A DNA stretch of 64,000 nucleotides from Flavobacteriaceae bacterium F08102 (GCA_023015935.1 JALKAY010000001.1:434874-498873), one strand, 5' to 3'; numbered from the stretch's first letter, positions 16,684 to 26,197 are shown. The notes: generated by a model not told the origin, from the sequence alone. A program made the numbers and translations.

Positions 16684-18186
16684 TTAGTGAATATTACCCA
16701 TTAGTTTTTTCATTAAAGGAGAAAATAACAACACGATTAAGCCAGCTCCTAAGGCATATTGTGCTATTAATCCAAACCCATCAATATAAACATTGAGGGT
16801 TTCTAACCCTCCAACATTAACATCCGTACTTTCGATCGCCAATTGTTTCGAAATAAAACCAACTATTTGAAACGCATAAGCCGAAGATAAAAACCACACC
16901 CCCATCATAAATGTAACAACCTTCGCGGGAGATAAGTCGGTTATTTTAGACAGTCCAACAGGAGACATAAATAGTTCCCCAATGGATATTATTAAATACA
17001 TCACAAACAAATAAGCAAATGGAACCATCCCATTTTCATCTGCACTAGCTCCACTTTTTGATAAAATATAAAAACTCGCCCCTGCTAAAACTAATCCAAG
17101 TCCAAATTTATACGGCGTTCTTGGGTTTAATTTCTTCTTTGAAAGATAAGTCCACAATAACGAAATTGGTATAGCGAGAATAATAATAAACATTGAATTC
17201 AATGCATTTGTTTGGCTGGCATTAATAATCCCTCCCAAATCAACATTTCTAGACGCGAACAATGTTATTACACTTCCTGACAATTCATGGAATCCCCAAA
17301 ACATGGTCATAAAGAAGGTAATCAATACGGCCATAAATAATTTTTTTCGTTCTTCTAAGGTCGATTTAAACATTATGTAGATGATATATGCTGCTACTGA
17401 AATTCCAATTACACCAAAAATATTACTCACATAATTATATTGCCACGAAGAAAGCAATAAGGCTATTATAGGGACACTTAAAAAAGAAATAATTGGGATT
17501 AACGTTTTTTGAGGAACGCCTATGATTTTACGTTCGTAAACCTCTTGGTTTGGAGGTAATCCTCGATTTCCAAAGACGTTCTTTTTAATTCCACTCCAAA
17601 AGAATATTAATCCTGTTAACATTCCAATACCTGCTAATCCAAAACCGTAATGCCAGCCATATTCCGCTGCCAACCAACCACAGAGTAAAGGCGCTACAAA
17701 GCCTCCAATATTGATTCCCATATAAAAAATGGTAAATCCAGAATCTTTACGCACATCACCTTCTTCGTATAAAGACCCTACAAAAGTTGAAATGTTGGGC
17801 TTAAAAAATCCATTCCCAACAACAATTAAAGCCAATGCTAAGAAAAAGGCTATATCATTTTCTATAGCTAGTACAAAATGCCCTAAAGCCATTAATACTC
17901 CCCCTAAAAAAATAGAGCTACGCATTCCCAAAATTTTATCAGAAATTTGCCCCCCAATTACCGTACTCGCATAAACAAGGGAGCCATATGAGGCATAAAC
18001 AGCTGCCGCTGCTACATCCTTTTCTACTAAGGCTTTAAAAATTTCATTGACCATATAGAGCATCAAAAGTGCTCTCATTCCATAGAAGCTAAAACGCTCC
18101 CACAATTCTGCAAAAAATAAATAAAATAAACCGGTAGGATGACCTAAAGTAGTCGGTTCCTTTGGCAATTGGGTCGAATCAGACAT
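16684..18186 (-). CDS. Proton-dependent peptide transporter, POT family (first copy)
   Basis: The 500-residue protein is a POT transporter: ELWERFSFYGMR near residue 28, the signature FYMGINIGGFVAP near 150, and the MSPVGLSKIT segment in the C-terminal half. About 12-14 membrane helices are present. It is 94 residues shorter than its downstream neighbour, mostly in the central loops. Both proteins share SPVGLS and GFGLAGI blocks, which supports a tandem duplication followed by divergence. The two may differ in peptide size or side-chain preference. No consensus promoter was found upstream. Confidence 0.9.
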   Translation of the reverse strand: MSDSTQLPKEPTTLGHPTGLFYLFFAELWERFSFYGMRALLMLYMVNEIFKALVEKDVAAAAVYASYGSLVYASTVIGGQISDKILGMRSSIFLGGVLMALGHFVLAIENDIAFFLALALIVVGNGFFKPNISTFVGSLYEEGDVRKDSGFTIFYMGINIGGFVAPLLCGWLAAEYGWHYGFGLAGIGMLTGLIFFWSGIKKNVFGNRGLPPNQEVYERKIIGVPQKTLIPIISFLSVPIIALLLSSWQYNYVSNIFGVIGISVAAYIIYIMFKSTLEERKKLFMAVLITFFMTMFWGFHELSGSVITLFASRNVDLGGIINASQTNALNSMFIIILAIPISLLWTYLSKKKLNPRTPYKFGLGLVLAGASFYILSKSGASADENGMVPFAYLFVMYLIISIGELFMSPVGLSKITDLSPAKVVTFMMGVWFLSSAYAFQIVGFISKQLAIESTDVNVGGLETLNVYIDGFGLIAQYALGAGLIVLLFSPLMKKLMGNIH

Positions 18187-18340
18187 AAATAATATGTTTT
18201 GTTTATAGTTAGGTTTAGGTTAATCAATTCACAAAAATGATATAAAAAACGCCCAAGTTTACGTAAAAATATGCGAAAAAATTGTTAAAAGGATCAAAAA
18301 TTAATCGAATTAGAGGTTTCTGTCATAATTTTTTAATAAG

Positions 18341-18348
18341 TATCTTTG
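18341..18348 (+). promoter_or_regulatory. -7 box of the HMG-CoA reductase gene
   Basis: TATCTTTG matches TAnnTTTG and lies 22 bases before the ATG at 18370. It overlaps an in-frame TTG at 18346, ruling that out as a start. Confidence 0.55.
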
Positions 18349-18369
18349 TGCGCTTATAAAAATTTTTTG

Positions 18370-19644
18370 ATGTCAAAAACAATCAAAGGTTTTTCGAAAC
18401 TATCTAAATCGGCTAAAATTGATTGGCTCGCTACCAATTTTACACATGATCCAATCTCGTTTAAAGAAACTCTTTCAAGTTATTGGAATTCAGATAAAGT
18501 AATTCAACAACTTCACGATGAATTCATTGAAAACACCATTTCAAATTATTATTTACCTTATGGTATCGCACCAAATTTTATTATTAATGGGGAGCCTCTA
18601 GCCATTCCTATGGCTACTGAAGAGAGCTCTGTAGTAGCAGCTGCCTCATTGGTGGCAAAATTTTGGAGTACGCGAGGTGGGTTTAAGGCGAAAGTCCTAT
18701 CAACAGAAAAAACTGGTCAAATTCATTTTTTCTATACGGGAGCATTCGAAGATTTACAAAGCTATTTTGAAAGTAATAAGCAGCGTTTACTTGACTCTAC
18801 CAATGATTTGACCCATAACATGCGTAAAAGAGGTGGTGGAATTCAAGCTATACAACTCATAGACAAAACGAACGAGCTCGCTAATTACTATCAACTTCAC
18901 TTAAGTTTTGAAACAATAGATAGTATGGGGGCTAATTTCATTAACTCCTGCTTAGAACGCATTGCATCTCAATTTAAGAAAGAAGATATTGAAATTGTGA
19001 TGAGTATTTTATCGAACTACGTACCAAATTGTCTAGTACGTGCCGAAGTACATTGTCCAATTGATGAATTAGGCAAAGATGGAAGAGCTTTTGCAGAAAA
19101 ATTTAATCAAGCAGTTCAAATAGCCCATATTGAGCCGCTGCGTGCTGTCACACATAATAAAGGAATTATGAATGGAATTGATGCTGTGGTAATCGCAACA
19201 GGGAACGATTTTAGAGCAATTGAAGCGGGAGCACACGCCTATGCTTCAAAAGACGGAAAATACCGCAGTTTAACACATTGCAGCATAGATGACGAAACCT
19301 TTAGATTTTGGATTGATGTCCCTCTGTCACTAGGGACCGTTGGCGGTTTAACCACATCACACCCCTTAGCTAAATTATCCTTAAAAATATTACAAAATCC
19401 AACGGCAAAAAAACTGATGGAAATAGTAGCTGTCGCAGGCTTAGCACAAAATTTTGCTGCTATAAAAGCTCTGATAACCACAGGTATTCAAAAAGGACAT
19501 ATGAAAATGCATTTACAAAATATTCTCAATCAATTAGGAGCTACTGATGTAGAAAAGACACAAATTAGCAATTTATTTAAGGAGACTACCATCAGTCACA
19601 GTTCTGTTATGACTGCTTTAAAAAAATTGAGATCAATGTCATAA
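18370..19644 (+). CDS. mvaA: Hydroxymethylglutaryl-CoA reductase, class II
   Basis: The 424-residue enzyme converts between HMG-CoA and mevalonate. Visible blocks are ATEESSVVAAAS (catalytic Glu), SMGANFINSCLE, HNKGIMNGIDA (catalytic Lys), ATGNDFRAIEAGAHAYA (catalytic Asp) and GTVGGLTTSHPLAKL, with the C-terminal GIQKGHMKMH histidine. The length and motif order are those of class II enzymes. In flavobacteria this enzyme is the biosynthetic entry to the mevalonate isoprenoid pathway even though class II is often called degradative. It stands alone with its own promoter. Confidence 0.93.
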   Translation: MSKTIKGFSKLSKSAKIDWLATNFTHDPISFKETLSSYWNSDKVIQQLHDEFIENTISNYYLPYGIAPNFIINGEPLAIPMATEESSVVAAASLVAKFWSTRGGFKAKVLSTEKTGQIHFFYTGAFEDLQSYFESNKQRLLDSTNDLTHNMRKRGGGIQAIQLIDKTNELANYYQLHLSFETIDSMGANFINSCLERIASQFKKEDIEIVMSILSNYVPNCLVRAEVHCPIDELGKDGRAFAEKFNQAVQIAHIEPLRAVTHNKGIMNGIDAVVIATGNDFRAIEAGAHAYASKDGKYRSLTHCSIDDETFRFWIDVPLSLGTVGGLTTSHPLAKLSLKILQNPTAKKLMEIVAVAGLAQNFAAIKALITTGIQKGHMKMHLQNILNQLGATDVEKTQISNLFKETTISHSSVMTALKKLRSMS

Positions 19645-19708
19645 TTTGATTTGATGATATTATAAGAACATTCTATGTCTATTCGTCGAAATTTCAATTC
19701 AAAGTTTT

Positions 19709-19716
19709 TATCTTTG
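19709..19716 (+). promoter_or_regulatory. -7 box of the superoxide dismutase gene
   Basis: TATCTTTG (TAnnTTTG) lies 38 bases upstream of the ATG at 19754, leaving a leader of about 30 bases. No clear -33 TTG is seen. Confidence 0.5.
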
Positions 19717-19753
19717 AACTTCATAGAAGTTTAATCTTAAAAAACACATACAA

Positions 19754-20362
19754 ATGGCTTTCGAATTACCAAAATTAGGCTACGCTTATGATGCCTTAGA
19801 ACCATATATAGATGCAAGAACAATGGAAATCCACCATACAAAGCATCACAATGGATACACTACAAAATTAAATGCTGCCATCGAAGGTACTGAACTCGAT
19901 GGAAAATCAATTGAAGATATTCTCTGCAATTTAGATATGAATAACAGTGCCGTTCGAAATAATGGAGGTGGTTTTTATAACCACAGTTTATTTTGGACTG
20001 TTATGAATCCTGAAGGAAAAGGAAGACTTTCTGGCGAATTAAAAACTGCCATTGAAAACGCCTTTGAATCGGTTGATAATTTTAAAGAAAAATTTGCAAA
20101 CGCAGCAGCATCTCGTTTTGGTTCAGGATGGGCTTGGCTTTGCGTACATAAAGGAGGTACCGTAAGTATTTGCTCTACACCAAATCAAGACAATCCGTTA
20201 ATGCCCGGAGTTGAGTGTGATGGTACACCTATCCTTGGTCTCGATGTTTGGGAGCATGCGTATTACTTAAATTATCAAAACAGAAGACCTGATTATATCC
20301 AAGCATTTTTTAATGTTATTAATTGGAATGAAGTTGAAAGACGATATGACGAAGCAAAATAA
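19754..20362 (+). CDS. Superoxide dismutase, Fe/Mn family
   Basis: The 202-residue cytoplasmic enzyme dismutates superoxide. Metal ligands are H27 (in MEIHHTKHH), H77 (in FYNHSLFW), D164 and H168 (in [20 protein letters not shown]). The RFGSGWAWL segment is present. Length and motifs fit the iron/manganese family; the metal cannot be assigned safely by eye. It is monocistronic, with its own promoter and a strong terminator 24 bases after the stop. Confidence 0.95.
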   Translation: MAFELPKLGYAYDALEPYIDARTMEIHHTKHHNGYTTKLNAAIEGTELDGKSIEDILCNLDMNNSAVRNNGGGFYNHSLFWTVMNPEGKGRLSGELKTAIENAFESVDNFKEKFANAAASRFGSGWAWLCVHKGGTVSICSTPNQDNPLMPGVECDGTPILGLDVWEHAYYLNYQNRRPDYIQAFFNVINWNEVERRYDEAK

Positions 20363-20385
20363 TTAAATCAAATAATCATTTTAAC

Positions 20386-20418
20386 AAGCTGCTCACCTCT
20401 GTGAGCAGCTTTTTTTTA
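20386..20418 (+). terminator. Rho-independent terminator of the SOD gene
   Basis: An 11-bp stem (20386-20396 with 20401-20411, AAGCTGCTCAC / GTGAGCAGCTT) with loop CTCT is followed by a run of T. It overlaps an in-frame GTG at 20401 and thereby rules out that start for the next gene. Confidence 0.9.
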
Positions 20419-20424
20419 TATACT

Positions 20425-21327
20425 ATGAGTTCAAAAAACATTGCCCTTCTCGCAGCCTTTGTTGTCGCAATTATTTATGGTGTAAGCTATACCGTAGCCA
20501 AAGAAGTAATGCCAATGTATATAAAACCATACGGACTCATTGTCATCCGTGTACTCGGAGCCTGTATTGTTTTTTGGGGCTTAAGCCTTTTTATGGAAAA
20601 GAAAAGGATTGAACAAAAAGACATTCCGCGACTCATGCTAGCGGCTCTTTTTGGAGTAGGTATCAATATGCTAAGTTTTTATAAAGGTCTTAGTATGACC
20701 ACCCCAATTAATGCCGCTGTTTTAATGTTGTCTACCCCAATTATCGTATTAATTCTAGCTGCCTTAATTTTAAAAGAACGCATCACTCCCCTGAAATTTA
20801 TCGGAGTATTTATCGGCCTTATCGGTGCTGTATTACTAATTGCATACGGCCAAGGACTTTCAGCCGAACGCTCCACCTTCAAAGGTGATCTTCTCGTCTT
20901 TATTAATGCCACTTCCTATGGCGGCTATTTAATAGTCATCAAAAAATTAACAAATAAATATCCAGCTGTATCCTTAATTAAGTGGTTGTATTTATTTGGA
21001 CTAATCATCGTTCTTCCTTTTGGGTTTAACGAATTTTTAGATGTTCAGTGGAGTGAAATGCCTGCATCAATCTATCTTCGCGTTGCCTTTATTGTAGTGT
21101 TCACGACTGTGTGTACCTATTTATTTAATCTTTTTGCCCTCAAACAACTCAAACCCACCACCTTAAGTAGCTTTATCTACCTACAACCCGTAATTGCTAC
21201 GGGGTATGCCTTATTTGTAGGTAGCGACACCTTAAATCCAACAAAAATTGTTGCAACCTTACTCATTTTTTTAGGCGTCTATTTAGTCACAAAAAGTAAT
21301 TCTACGCTTCGCGTCCAAAAAGCCTAA
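20425..21327 (+). CDS. EamA/DMT-family transporter
   Basis: With ATG at 20425 the protein has 300 residues and ten hydrophobic helices in two EamA repeats, the layout of drug/metabolite exporters (RhaT/YdcZ type). Repeat one contains YGVSYTVAKEVMP; repeat two contains the LNPTKIVATLLIFLGVYLV end. The substrate is unknown; relatives export amino acids or other small metabolites. It begins right after the SOD terminator. The following yicC gene has its own promoter box, so this gene is probably monocistronic. Confidence 0.9.
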   Translation: MSSKNIALLAAFVVAIIYGVSYTVAKEVMPMYIKPYGLIVIRVLGACIVFWGLSLFMEKKRIEQKDIPRLMLAALFGVGINMLSFYKGLSMTTPINAAVLMLSTPIIVLILAALILKERITPLKFIGVFIGLIGAVLLIAYGQGLSAERSTFKGDLLVFINATSYGGYLIVIKKLTNKYPAVSLIKWLYLFGLIIVLPFGFNEFLDVQWSEMPASIYLRVAFIVVFTTVCTYLFNLFALKQLKPTTLSSFIYLQPVIATGYALFVGSDTLNPTKIVATLLIFLGVYLVTKSNSTLRVQKA

Positions 21328-21336
21328 GAATTTGCG

Positions 21337-21344
21337 TAAATTTG
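21337..21344 (+). promoter_or_regulatory. -7 box of the yicC-gmk-nadD operon
   Basis: TAAATTTG (TAnnTTTG) lies 23 bases before the yicC ATG at 21367 and just after the EamA stop. Confidence 0.5.
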
Positions 21345-21366
21345 CTCAAAATTTTACTTCATCTAT

Positions 21367-22230
21367 ATGATTCAATCTATGACTGGCTATGGCAAAAGTG
21401 TTGTCCAATTAGCCCAAAAAAAAATAACTATTGAAATTAAATCACTCAATAGTAAAAACCTAGATTTAAACGTCCGCATTCCACAGGCATTTAAAGAAAA
21501 AGAATTGAGTATCCGTCAAGAACTCGCTTCACAATTAATCCGGGGCAAAGTGGAATTTTCGGTTCACAGTGAATCCACTGGCGAATCAACAACTACCACT
21601 TTAAACATTAGTGCAATTGAAAATTATATCGATCAATTAAAAAAAGTAAATGTTACCCATAAAGATGAAATAGAGTATTTAAAAATGGCCATGCGACTCC
21701 CTGAAGCCATAAAAACAGAACGCGAAGATGTTGACCCATTAGAATGGCCCGCAATTTATACCGGAATTCAAGAAGCCATTCAAGAAATTAAAGCATATCG
21801 CATGGATGAAGGCGAAGTCTTAGCACAAGATTTTAGAGAGCGAATTACACAAATACAAAATTTGTCAAATCAAATTATTGAACTTGATAAAGAACGCCTA
21901 CAAGCTGTGAGAACGAGATTACACAAAGCCGTTGACGACCTAAAAATAAATATCGATGAAAACAGGTTTGAGCAAGAATTAATTTATTATCTCGAAAAAT
22001 TAGATATTACAGAAGAAAAAGTTCGGCTTAATAACCATCTTGATTATTTTTTAACCACCTTGGCAAGTGAAGATTCTAATGGGAAAAAGTTAGCCTTTAT
22101 TGGACAAGAGATTGGGAGAGAAATTAATACAACAGGTTCAAAATCAAATTATGCTCCAATGCAGAAAATTGTCGTTCAAATGAAAGATGAGCTAGAAAAA
22201 ATTAAGGAACAACTCTTGAATGTTTTATAA
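21367..22230 (+). CDS. YicC/YloC-family endoribonuclease
   Basis: The 287-residue protein starts with the family hallmark MIQSMTGYGKS and ends with the DUF1732 domain (TTGSKSNYAPMQKIVVQMKDELEKIKEQLLNV). YicC proteins are now known as RNases that act on small or messenger RNA. The middle third is rich in charged helices. It overlaps the gmk start by one base (TAATG). The yicC-gmk order is conserved in many bacteria, which supports the call. Confidence 0.92.
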   Translation: MIQSMTGYGKSVVQLAQKKITIEIKSLNSKNLDLNVRIPQAFKEKELSIRQELASQLIRGKVEFSVHSESTGESTTTTLNISAIENYIDQLKKVNVTHKDEIEYLKMAMRLPEAIKTEREDVDPLEWPAIYTGIQEAIQEIKAYRMDEGEVLAQDFRERITQIQNLSNQIIELDKERLQAVRTRLHKAVDDLKINIDENRFEQELIYYLEKLDITEEKVRLNNHLDYFLTTLASEDSNGKKLAFIGQEIGREINTTGSKSNYAPMQKIVVQMKDELEKIKEQLLNVL

Positions 22231-22811
22231 TGTCTACTGGTAAACTTATTGTATTTTCAGCACCCTCAGGATCAGGAAAAACCACCATTGTAAAACACTT
22301 ATTAGGCTTAGACTACCTCAACTTAGCCTTTTCTATTTCTGCAACCTCTAGATCTAAACGAGGTGACGAAAAAGACGGAGAAGATTATTACTTTTTAACA
22401 GCCAACGCTTTTAAAGAAAAAATTAAGGCAGGAGAATTTTTAGAATGGGAAGAAGTATATCGCGACAGCTTTTACGGGACCTTACACGCCGAAGTGGAGC
22501 GAATATGGGCCATGGGAAAAAATGTCATCTTTGATATTGATGTGGCGGGCGGACTTAGAATTAAAAAGAAATTTCCAAATGAAACTTTAGCCGTTTTTGT
22601 AAAGCCGCCCAGTATAGATGAATTAAAAATTAGGCTTAAAAAAAGAAAAACAGAAAGCGAAGAAAAAATTAATATGCGAATTGCGAAAGCATCAATAGAA
22701 CTTGCTACAGCACCGCAATTTGACAAAATTATTAAGAATTACGATTTAAACATTGCCCTCAAGGAAGCCGAACAGTTGGTGGCTGATTTTGTAGGCGTAA
22801 AGAAACCATAA
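22230..22811 (+). CDS. gmk: Guanylate kinase
   Basis: The 193-residue enzyme phosphorylates GMP to GDP. The P-loop APSGSGKT is at residues 11-18, followed by the GMP-binding SATSRSKRGDEKDGEDYYF and EWEEVYRDSFYGT, and the lid segment with RKTESEEKINMRI. Length is typical. It sits between yicC (one-base overlap) and nadD (two-base gap), so the three are one operon. No deviation in key residues is seen. Confidence 0.96.
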   Translation: MSTGKLIVFSAPSGSGKTTIVKHLLGLDYLNLAFSISATSRSKRGDEKDGEDYYFLTANAFKEKIKAGEFLEWEEVYRDSFYGTLHAEVERIWAMGKNVIFDIDVAGGLRIKKKFPNETLAVFVKPPSIDELKIRLKKRKTESEEKINMRIAKASIELATAPQFDKIIKNYDLNIALKEAEQLVADFVGVKKP

Positions 22812-22813
22812 TC

Positions 22814-23395
22814 ATGAAAATTGGATTGTATTTTGGAACATTTAATCCCATCCATATTGGGCATCTTGCAATCGCCAATCACCTTGCTGAATACACGGAT
22901 TTAGACGAAATATGGATGGTTATTACACCGCACAATCCCCATAAAAAAAAATCAAGTTTATTGGCCGATCATCATCGATATCAATTGGTTCAAATTGCGA
23001 CTGAACATTATCCGAAAATTAAACCTTCTAAGATTGAATTTGGTTTAAGCCAACCTAATTACACTGTAAATACTTTAGCAATACTCTGCGAAAAGTACCC
23101 TAATCACAATTTTTGTTTAATTATGGGAGAAGATAATTTGGCCACCTTCCACAAATGGAAAAATTACGAAGTAATCCTTGAAAATCATCAAATTTATGTG
23201 TATCCACGGATTTATAATGGCAAAAAAAAGGAAACACAATTTGATAAACACCCGCATATTCACCATGTTAAGGCTCCTATAATTGAAATTTCATCAACTG
23301 CTATCAGGAATGGCATTGCAACTAAAAAAAATGTTCGCGCCTTATTACCCTGTGATGTATGGACCTATGTTGACGAAATGAATTTTTACAAATAA
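22814..23395 (+). CDS. nadD: Nicotinate-nucleotide adenylyltransferase
   Basis: The 193-residue enzyme makes nicotinate adenine dinucleotide in NAD synthesis. It has the nucleotidyltransferase motif FGTFNPIHIGH at residues 7-17, the segment VITPHNPHKKK, the middle GEDNLATFHKWKNYEVIL, and the C-terminal ISSTAIR motif. Length is standard. It is the last gene of the yicC-gmk-nadD operon. Confidence 0.95.
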   Translation: MKIGLYFGTFNPIHIGHLAIANHLAEYTDLDEIWMVITPHNPHKKKSSLLADHHRYQLVQIATEHYPKIKPSKIEFGLSQPNYTVNTLAILCEKYPNHNFCLIMGEDNLATFHKWKNYEVILENHQIYVYPRIYNGKKKETQFDKHPHIHHVKAPIIEISSTAIRNGIATKKNVRALLPCDVWTYVDEMNFYK

Positions 23396-23833
23396 CTCAA
23401 AAAAATCTGATAGGAATCATTCTGTTATGCGCTCATACCACCTTCATACCCTACCGTAAAAATTCGTAAATTATATTATCAACTTCAGCAGACACTTCAC
23501 TTTCCAACTAATATTTCTCGGAACTTTCTGTGGCAATACATGAAAAGATTACCTTTTTCTATTGTGATTTTTTCAATAAAATCTATTTAAAAAAGGGTAA
23601 TTGAATTGCGATTTTAGATAAGTATTGCTGCCTATTTAAAAAAATAGAATTAATCGCGTCATCATAAAACACGTTGGAAATCGCATCCAACGCAGATGAA
23701 ACTTTTACGTAATTTTTGATACATCACCTATTCAATTTTAAAAATATCCCTATATCCAAACTAAGGTGAGCAGATTCTACCTAGTCAACTAGGTAAAAAA
23801 TAGATTTTCTACCGTATATTTGTCTCTATTCTC
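23396..23833. other. 438-base gene-free region with hairpin and palindrome
   Basis: No protein or tRNA is recognisable. A 7-bp hairpin (CGTTGGA / TCCAACG, 23672-23692, seven-base loop) has no T run. An 18-base palindrome, TACCTAG-TCAA-CTAGGTA, is at 23778-23795, directly before a perfect -7 box at 23815-23822. The rest is AT-rich without visible repeats. The palindrome position suits an operator; the hairpin could belong to a small RNA. Confidence 0.45.
23815..23822 (+). promoter_or_regulatory. -7 box of the M23 peptidase-GH3 operon
   Basis: TATATTTG (TAnnTTTG) lies 11 bases before the ATG at 23834. The palindrome at 23778-23795 covers the expected -33 region. Confidence 0.5.
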
Positions 23834-24697
23834 ATGACAAAAAAGAAAAAAAATAGAGCCCTGCTAAAGGAAAAACTGACCTTTAAGTATCGACTAGTAG
23901 TACTTAATGAAGATACCTTTGAAGAGCGATTTTCATTTAAACTAAATAGATTAAACGTACTTGTTTTAGGCACTGTTTTTTCTATTTTACTCATAGGTAT
24001 AACAACCGTATTAATCACCCTTACTCCTTTAAAGGAATACATTCCTGGATATGCTTCTACAGAATTAAAAAAACAAGCCACTGATTTGGTATATCGAGCT
24101 GATTCACTAGAACAAAAACTCGCCGTTAACAACAAGTATATAGAAAATATTCAACAAGTTTTAACAGGAAAAATAAAAGATATTACAATCAATAGAGATT
24201 CAATTGAAGAACAAATCCGATTAGAAGAATCTCAACTTGCTCCTTCCGCCATAGATTCTGTATTTAGGGAAGAAATTGAACGAGAAGATCGTTATAGTAT
24301 TTTTACACAGGCTACGAAAAACTCAAGCATAGTCTTTTTTGCCCCTGTTTCTGGAAAAATAACAGAAGGGTACAATCCAAAAGAAAAGCACTACGCCATC
24401 GATATTGCTGTTGAAAATGATAGCCCTGTTAAAGCAGTAGCAGACGGTACGGTAATTTTTACCGGTTTCACCGTAGAAACGGGGTTTGTAATAATTTTAG
24501 AACATAAAAAAGGATTTTTATCCGTCTATAAGCACAATGCATCCATCCATAAGGAACAAGGAGACTTAGTCAAATCAGGCGAAGCGATTGCCATTGCGGG
24601 ATCTACCGGTGATTTCTCAACGGGCCCTCATTTGCATTTTGAATTATGGAACGACGGATTCCCCGTAAATCCGCTTCATTATATAGACTTTAAATAA
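23834..24697 (+). CDS. M23 (LytM-type) metallopeptidase, membrane anchored
   Basis: The 287-residue protein has a basic cytoplasmic N terminus, one membrane helix (about 37-58), a coiled-coil linker (about 75-135) and a C-terminal M23 domain from about residue 180. The zinc ligands are in place: HYAID (H-x3-D) and GPHLHFEL (HxH). It is therefore probably an active peptidoglycan endopeptidase or an activator of amidases. The stop directly abuts the ATG of the GH3 gene (24697/24698), so the pair is co-transcribed. The FTFKYRLVVLNEDTFEERFSF N terminus is typical of the Bacteroidetes version. Confidence 0.9.
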   Translation: MTKKKKNRALLKEKLTFKYRLVVLNEDTFEERFSFKLNRLNVLVLGTVFSILLIGITTVLITLTPLKEYIPGYASTELKKQATDLVYRADSLEQKLAVNNKYIENIQQVLTGKIKDITINRDSIEEQIRLEESQLAPSAIDSVFREEIEREDRYSIFTQATKNSSIVFFAPVSGKITEGYNPKEKHYAIDIAVENDSPVKAVADGTVIFTGFTVETGFVIILEHKKGFLSVYKHNASIHKEQGDLVKSGEAIAIAGSTGDFSTGPHLHFELWNDGFPVNPLHYIDFK

Positions 24698-26191
24698 ATG
24701 CGTATAAAATCGATTTTAGCGAAACCGTTTGCCAAACGTATTCAAAAGCAAAATTATAAATGGGCAAAAAACCCAGTATATTATCAAGAAAAGTTATTTA
24801 AAAAATTAGTGCGTCAAGCAGATCAAACGATCTTCGGCAAAGAACATAATTTTCATTCAATAACGAATTACAAGGAGTTTCAAACATCCGTTCCCGTACG
24901 TGATTACGAAGAGTTAAAACCTTATATAGACCAAATTTTAGAAGGGAAAAAAGACGTTCTTTGGCCTGGACTCCCCTTGTATTTCGCGAAAACATCAGGG
25001 ACCACATCTGGAGCCAAATACATTCCGCTTACCCAGGAATCTATGCCATTTCATATCAAAGCTGCGAGAGATGCTTTACTAATGTATATAGCGCAAACAG
25101 GAAACGCTTCCTTTTTAGAAGGTAAGCTTATTTTTCTACAAGGCAGTCCAATAATAGATACCAAACAAAAAATTAAAACTGGACGACTTTCAGGTATTGT
25201 AGCGCATTATGTGCCCTCTTATTTACAGAAGAACAGAATGCCTACTTGGGAAACTAATTGCATCGAAGATTGGGAATCAAAAGTAAATGCCATCGTTGAC
25301 GAAACATTACCCGAAGACATGCGACTAATCAGTGGAATTCCTTCTTGGGTACAAATGTATTTTGAAAAATTACGAGAAAAAACAGGTAAAAAAATCGCTG
25401 ATATATTTCCTAATTTTAACCTATTTGTTTACGGAGGAGTTAATTACGAACCCTATCGCAATAAATTTGAACAGCTCATTGGTAAAAAAGTAGATTCCAT
25501 AGAGCTCTTTCCTGCTTCAGAAGGATTTTTTGCCTTTCAGGATATTCAAGATCAAACGGGCATGTTATTATTAGTAAATCACGGGATTTTTTACGAGTTT
25601 ATTCCTGCTGATCAGTTTTATGACCCCAACCCACCCAGACTCACCATTGGGGAAGTACAATTAGGTGTTAACTACGTCATGATACTTTCAACAAATGCAG
25701 GACTTTGGGCCTATAATCTCGGAGATACGGTTCAGTTCACTAGCTTATTTCCGCATCGCGTGATTGTTTCTGGTCGCATTAAGCATTTTATTTCAGCTTT
25801 TGGAGAACATGTTATTGCCAAAGAAATAGAACATGCTTTACAAGAAACAATATCAGAAAGCACCATCAGTGTTAATGAATTTACCGTGGCTCCCCAAATT
25901 AATCCAACAAAAGGGCTACCTTACCATGAATGGTTTATTGAATTTGATCAAAAACCCGAGAATATGGACAATTTTATCACAAAAATCGACACCGCTTTAC
26001 AATCACAAAATTCGTATTATTTTGATTTAATTCAAGGCAAAGTACTTCAACCATTAAAGGTTCGTGTTGTGAAAAAAGGGGGATTTCAAGCGTATATGAA
26101 ATCTGTCGGTAAATTGGGAGGCCAAAACAAGGTTCCCCGTTTATCTAACGATAGAAAAATTGCCGATCGACTTCAAGATTACGTTGAATGA
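24698..26191 (+). CDS. GH3-family acyl-adenylating protein
   Basis: The 497-residue protein belongs to the GH3 fold, named after plant auxin-amino acid synthetases. The ATP-binding motif TSGTTSGAKYIPLT is near residue 105, VYGGVNYEPY near 248, ELFPASEGFFAFQD near 270, and YNLGDTVQFTS near 344. These are the conserved GH3 blocks. Plant members ligate amino acids to acyl acids; the bacterial substrate is not established. It immediately follows the M23 peptidase gene, which suggests an envelope role. The final codons overlap a short ATGA-initiated frame. Confidence 0.88.
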   Translation: MRIKSILAKPFAKRIQKQNYKWAKNPVYYQEKLFKKLVRQADQTIFGKEHNFHSITNYKEFQTSVPVRDYEELKPYIDQILEGKKDVLWPGLPLYFAKTSGTTSGAKYIPLTQESMPFHIKAARDALLMYIAQTGNASFLEGKLIFLQGSPIIDTKQKIKTGRLSGIVAHYVPSYLQKNRMPTWETNCIEDWESKVNAIVDETLPEDMRLISGIPSWVQMYFEKLREKTGKKIADIFPNFNLFVYGGVNYEPYRNKFEQLIGKKVDSIELFPASEGFFAFQDIQDQTGMLLLVNHGIFYEFIPADQFYDPNPPRLTIGEVQLGVNYVMILSTNAGLWAYNLGDTVQFTSLFPHRVIVSGRIKHFISAFGEHVIAKEIEHALQETISESTISVNEFTVAPQINPTKGLPYHEWFIEFDQKPENMDNFITKIDTALQSQNSYYFDLIQGKVLQPLKVRVVKKGGFQAYMKSVGKLGGQNKVPRLSNDRKIADRLQDYVE

Positions 26192-26197
26192 AGGTAA

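Noticed and set aside
18346-18369. TTG start for HMG-CoA reductase
   Set aside because: It lies within the -7 promoter box, so it would not be in the transcript.
20401-20424. GTG start for the EamA transporter
   Set aside because: It is in the loop-side arm of the SOD terminator.
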